NCBI GenBank assembly: GCA_937902295.1
Contig: CALGUM010000019.1
Span: forward strand, 1 to 7,872
Length of the DNA: 7,872 bases
Source: an uncultured Candidatus Saccharibacteria bacterium
GTDB taxonomy: Bacteria > Patescibacteriota > Saccharimonadia > Saccharimonadales > Saccharimonadaceae
Reading direction: 5' to 3'
Below are positions 5,324-7,872 of the stretch, piece after piece. A program made the position numbers and the translations under genes. The notes beneath the pieces were generated by a model. It was not told the DNA's origin. It worked only from the letters and a program-made list of their open reading frames with translations, and made no database searches. How positions within the stretch are numbered: position 1 is the first letter of the stretch; each line of letters begins with the position of its first letter.

Positions 5324-6426
5324 GGGAGCTCTAAAATAAATTGGGAGCCATGAGGATGATTGGACTCGTATGCAAGATCGCCCCCGTGTAACCGAGCGAT
5401 GGATTGAGCCCAATATAGCCCCAGCCCCGTGCCGCCAACTTGCGTAGATAACTTATTTTCAATACGCGAGAACTTTTTAAACAGACGCTCTGGGCGAGAA
5501 ACCCCCACCCCCTCATCTGCTACTATAAGCCGTAGCATAGAGTCAATATGCACAATCTTAACCTCAGTCTTTGCACCTGACTCAGAATACTTTTTTGCAT
5601 TTTCGAGCAAATTATCAATCACCATTCGTATCGCATTCTCATCAATGTATGCCCGTGTAACTGAATTTACTTTGCCGTCCAGTACCTGATCTGCTTTGCG
5701 GAAAATAGGCGAGAAATCTTCAATCGCTTCGCATATTATTTGACTGATATCAACCTCTTTTTGCGCAAGCTCCATAGTACCTGCATCTATTTGCGCAACT
5801 TTTAAGAGATTGTTGATAATTGTCAGTTGGCGCTCATTGCTTTCGTATGCTTTTTGAAGAAATGCGAGCTGGCGCGTAGTAAGTGTATCACCCCCTAAGC
5901 CATCGATCACCATGGCAAGATACTGCTTGATGGTTGTGACTGGTGTTCGTAGTTGGTGAGAAGCAATCGAAATAAATTCATCCTTGGTCCTATTTACTTC
6001 CATCAATTGATCAATTTTTTGTTTCTCTTGAGCTTTTCGCCCGAGCGCATAATACAATGCGCGCGATAAATTTTCGCCGGTGAGATTTTTCTTCACCAGA
6101 TAATCCGCTGCGGCAAGACTCAATGATCTGCGCTCAATACCTTGATCACCGACGCCAGTGAGCAAAATAAAAGGTTCGTTTCTTTCGCGGGCATCTACTT
6201 CCTGGAGTACATCTAGGCCAGTACGAAAATCAAGACGATAGTCTATCAGGTATGCATCATGACGGGCTTCTAAGATTTTTTTTATGCCCTCGTCGCTCGA
6301 TGACGCCCATTCGAGTTCGCACTTCGTTGCTCGCATAGATGCGAACAGACGCTTAATAATAAGATGATCCTCCTCATCATCATCTATAAGCAGTACTTTT
6401 ATAACACTTGGAGTACTATTCTGCAT
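5311..6426 (-). CDS. Receiver-histidine kinase hybrid (REC-HisKA-HATPase)
   Basis: This 371-residue cytoplasmic protein has an N-terminal receiver (about residues 9-125). Its acidic cluster is IDDDEED at 14-20, with phospho-acceptor Asp62 in LIDYRLD, Thr90 and Lys112. A short helix leads to HisKA with His157 in ASHQLRTP. The ATPase domain follows, with N-box Asn272/Asn276, the G1 box DEGVG (304-308) and the G2 box GGTGLGL (331-337). There are no membrane segments, so its input is probably phosphate on its own receiver, making it an intermediate of a relay. I chose the ATG at 6426, which overlaps the end of the upstream receiver gene by 11 nt; the in-frame TTG at 6453 would add nine residues without support. 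The ATG's own ribosome binding site is weak, so translational coupling is likely. Its stop codon lies inside a Crp-type operator. Confidence 0.92.
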   Translation of the reverse strand: MQNSTPSVIKVLLIDDDEEDHLIIKRLFASMRATKCELEWASSSDEGIKKILEARHDAYLIDYRLDFRTGLDVLQEVDARERNEPFILLTGVGDQGIERRSLSLAAADYLVKKNLTGENLSRALYYALGRKAQEKQKIDQLMEVNRTKDEFISIASHQLRTPVTTIKQYLAMVIDGLGGDTLTTRQLAFLQKAYESNERQLTIINNLLKVAQIDAGTMELAQKEVDISQIICEAIEDFSPIFRKADQVLDGKVNSVTRAYIDENAIRMVIDNLLENAKKYSESGAKTEVKIVHIDSMLRLIVADEGVGVSRPERLFKKFSRIENKLSTQVGGTGLGLYWAQSIARLHGGDLAYESNHPHGSQFILELPIVK

Positions 6427-6871
6427 CACCTGTAGGGAGTTCGACAATTTCAAACCAATAGCGACCGAGTGAAGTAATGACTTCCTGCAGGTTGCTAAAG
6501 GTGACAGGTTTCGTAATAAAGGAATTCACGCCAAGCTGGTAGGTACGAAATATATCTTGCTCCGCCTTAGAAGTAGTAAAGACAACCACTGGTATATTAC
6601 GTAGATGCTCTTGCTCTTTGATCTCCCTAAGTGCCTCTCGTCCATCTTTTCGAGGCATATTGAGATCAAGTAAAATTATACCTGGACGCAGCGTTTCTTT
6701 ATGCTCGTACTCACCTCGCTTCATGAGATAATCGAGCAGCTCTTCGCCGTCATTGACACGAACGAGCGTGTTGAGTAGCTTACTTGCTTTCAATGCTTTT
6801 TGCGTCAACAAAAAATCGTCATCGTCATCGTCTGCCATTAGTATTACTACAGGTTCTTTTTTTATACTCAT
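6416..6871 (-). CDS. Rcp1-like single-domain response regulator
   Basis: This 151-residue receiver is of the type usually encoded beside phytochrome-like histidine kinases (cyanobacterial Rcp1 family). The acidic patch is a run of six Asp (residues 14-19), phospho-acceptor Asp69 lies in ILLDLNMP, the switch is Thr99/Thr100 and Lys121 lies in TKPVTF. The VRVNDGEELLDYL segment (38-49) and the C-terminal LGRYWFEIV are family hallmarks. There is no output domain. The ATG directly follows the TAG of the upstream kinase with no gap, and AGGAG lies 3 nt before it. It is therefore the likely first acceptor for that kinase, passing phosphate on or acting by protein contact. It overlaps the start of the hybrid kinase gene. 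Confidence 0.93.
   Translation of the reverse strand: MSIKKEPVVILMADDDDDDFLLTQKALKASKLLNTLVRVNDGEELLDYLMKRGEYEHKETLRPGIILLDLNMPRKDGREALREIKEQEHLRNIPVVVFTTSKAEQDIFRTYQLGVNSFITKPVTFSNLQEVITSLGRYWFEIVELPTGDAE
6815..6832 (-). repeat. Hexanucleotide repeat coding for a poly-Asp run
   Basis: Three tandem copies of GACGAT (minus strand) encode the six Asp of the acidic pocket in the Rcp1-like receiver. It is in frame, so gain or loss of a unit would change the run by two Asp without a frameshift. It is probably a simple consequence of family sequence. Confidence 0.6.
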
Positions 6872-7872
6872 CTACTCCTCATTTCCCTGGGGTAATGTAA
6901 TATGAAATATTGTCCCAGTGCCCACTTGGCTTTCTATCATAATTGTACCACCATACCGCTCAATAATCTTTTTACATACGGCCAGTCCAATTCCGGTACC
7001 ATCGAACGCTTGTTTTGTGTTCAGGCGTTGAAACACAGCAAATATCCTCTCCTTGTGCCGCTCTTCAATACCGATACCATTGTCTTCAATCAAAATACTA
7101 TAGCCTTCGTCAGTTTTTTTAGAATATATCCTGACTACTGGTGGGTGATCTTTTGCATGAAACTTAAGTCCATTTGAGATTAAATTCTGAAACAATTGTC
7201 GCATATGTATCTCATCTGCAAGGACTGTCGGTAAGCCAGGTTCGATCTCTACCGTACCCTTTTCTTTTACAATGCGATCCTGTAAATCTGCCACCGCACC
7301 TTGGACTATGTCATTCAAATTGATGGGCCGTGGGGTCGATGGTTTTGTGCTCACGCGAGAAAATGTCAATAAGTCTTCTATCAAAGTACTCATCCGTTGC
7401 GATGATCCTTGAATACGATCTAAGTATTCTTTTCCGTCACCTAGCTTGTCACCATATTCATCCACAAGCAAGTCACCGAACGCTTGAATTTTTCGAAGAG
7501 GTTCCTGGAGGTCGTGCGAAGACACATAGGCAAACTCTTCAAGTTCTTTATTGCTCCTTTGTAGTTCATCTCCATATTCCCGCAGTTTCTCTTCAACCCG
7601 TTGCCGTTTCCTAATCTCCTTGCGTAGACCCTCATTGGTAAGACGTAGTTGAGACGTTCGTTCACTCACGCGCGATTCAAGCCGTGCCTGCTCTTCTTTG
7701 AGCGCGTGCTCCAGACGCTTGCGCATCTCGATTTCTCTCACAGAGTCATCGATATCAGTACAGGTGCCGTACCACTTAACAATGGTGCCAGTATCATTTT
7801 TGAAGGGGAGCGCTCTACCCATCACCCAACGATACGAATCAGTTGGTGCATGGTAGAGGCGGTATTTAATTT
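6872..7872 (-). CDS. PAS-domain sensor histidine kinase, phytochrome-kinase-like HisKA type (5' end outside window)
   Basis: The reading frame is open to the right edge, so the true start and further N-terminal sensor sequence lie beyond it. The visible part opens with the C-terminal half of a PAS domain and its PAC motif (RWVMGRALPFK...WYGTCTDIDD). A coiled coil of about 65 residues follows, then HisKA with the phospho-acceptor His at 7514-7516 in SSHDLQEPLRKI. The ATPase domain has N-box NLISN, G1 box DNGIGI and G2 box GTGIG. The HDLQEPLRKI form of HisKA is typical of kinases paired with Rcp1-like receivers, and exactly such a gene follows with zero spacing. No membrane segment is seen in the visible part. 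The PAS ligand or signal cannot be told from the sequence. An ATG and a GTG at 7820-7825 are internal to the PAS domain and are not the start. Confidence 0.92.
   Translation of the reverse strand, partial: IKYRLYHAPTDSYRWVMGRALPFKNDTGTIVKWYGTCTDIDDSVREIEMRKRLEHALKEEQARLESRVSERTSQLRLTNEGLRKEIRKRQRVEEKLREYGDELQRSNKELEEFAYVSSHDLQEPLRKIQAFGDLLVDEYGDKLGDGKEYLDRIQGSSQRMSTLIEDLLTFSRVSTKPSTPRPINLNDIVQGAVADLQDRIVKEKGTVEIEPGLPTVLADEIHMRQLFQNLISNGLKFHAKDHPPVVRIYSKKTDEGYSILIEDNGIGIEERHKERIFAVFQRLNTKQAFDGTGIGLAVCKKIIERYGGTIMIESQVGTGTIFHITLPQGNEE

Noticed and set aside
6427..6453. TTG start that would lengthen the hybrid kinase by nine residues
   Set aside because: It is a rare start codon with no ribosome binding site, and the extra residues lie before the receiver fold. 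The ATG at 6426, coupled to the upstream stop, is better.
6872..7825. GTG/ATG at 7820-7825 as the start of the PAS kinase
   Set aside because: The frame stays open to the window edge, and the upstream codons continue a normal PAS domain (KYRLYHAPTDSYRW), so the start is outside the window.

Overview
The window looks like a chromosomal segment of a small-genome bacterium of the Patescibacteria (CPR) type, possibly Saccharibacteria-like. This rests on protein style: the single-domain response regulator, the Crp-like regulator without a cAMP pocket, and the HisKA 'ASHQLRTP' kinase. It also rests on start sites that look leaderless. It is an inference, not a phylogeny. TGA is used as a stop (Crp-like gene, single-domain regulator, exonuclease fusion), so the UGA=Gly code of Gracilibacteria/SR1 does not apply. 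GC is in the mid-40s by eye. No tRNA, rRNA, CRISPR array or insertion sequence was seen.

Layout. (1) 4-2106, minus: a CPA1-type Na+/H+ antiporter with a long cytoplasmic tail. (2) 2107-2245: a divergent promoter region. (3) 2246-3607, plus: a DnaQ-like DEDDh exonuclease fused to a UvrC-type GIY-YIG nuclease and a four-cysteine Fe-S motif. (4) 3608-4237: a stretch that looks empty but holds a 12-bp-stem bidirectional terminator and two small minus-strand genes (58 and 56 codons) with good ribosome binding sites. It also holds a divergent control region with two Crp-type palindromes. (5) 4238-4903, plus: a Crp/Fnr-family regulator. (6) 4898-7872, minus: a two-component cluster, read from the right edge. 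It runs: a PAS histidine kinase (5' end outside the window), an Rcp1-like single-domain receiver, a receiver-histidine kinase hybrid, and a CheY-like single-domain receiver.

How the parts may work together. The Crp-like protein keeps the Arg-Glu recognition-helix pair of E. coli CRP, which reads TGTGA, but has lost the cAMP-binding cassette. Three TGTGA-N6-TCACA-type palindromes lie nearby. One is next to its own start, one is in front of the two small genes, and one overlaps the stop codon of the hybrid kinase, in front of the last receiver gene. The last two sit at the same distance (34.5 bp, centre to end of -10) from identical TATAGT boxes. That is the -41.5 class II activator geometry. 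The simplest reading is a small local regulon in which an unknown signal, sensed by the Crp-like protein, controls the two unrecognised small proteins and the terminal receiver of the phosphorelay, with likely autoregulation. No receiver in the cluster carries an output domain, so the relay must end in protein-protein contacts or in an effector outside the window.
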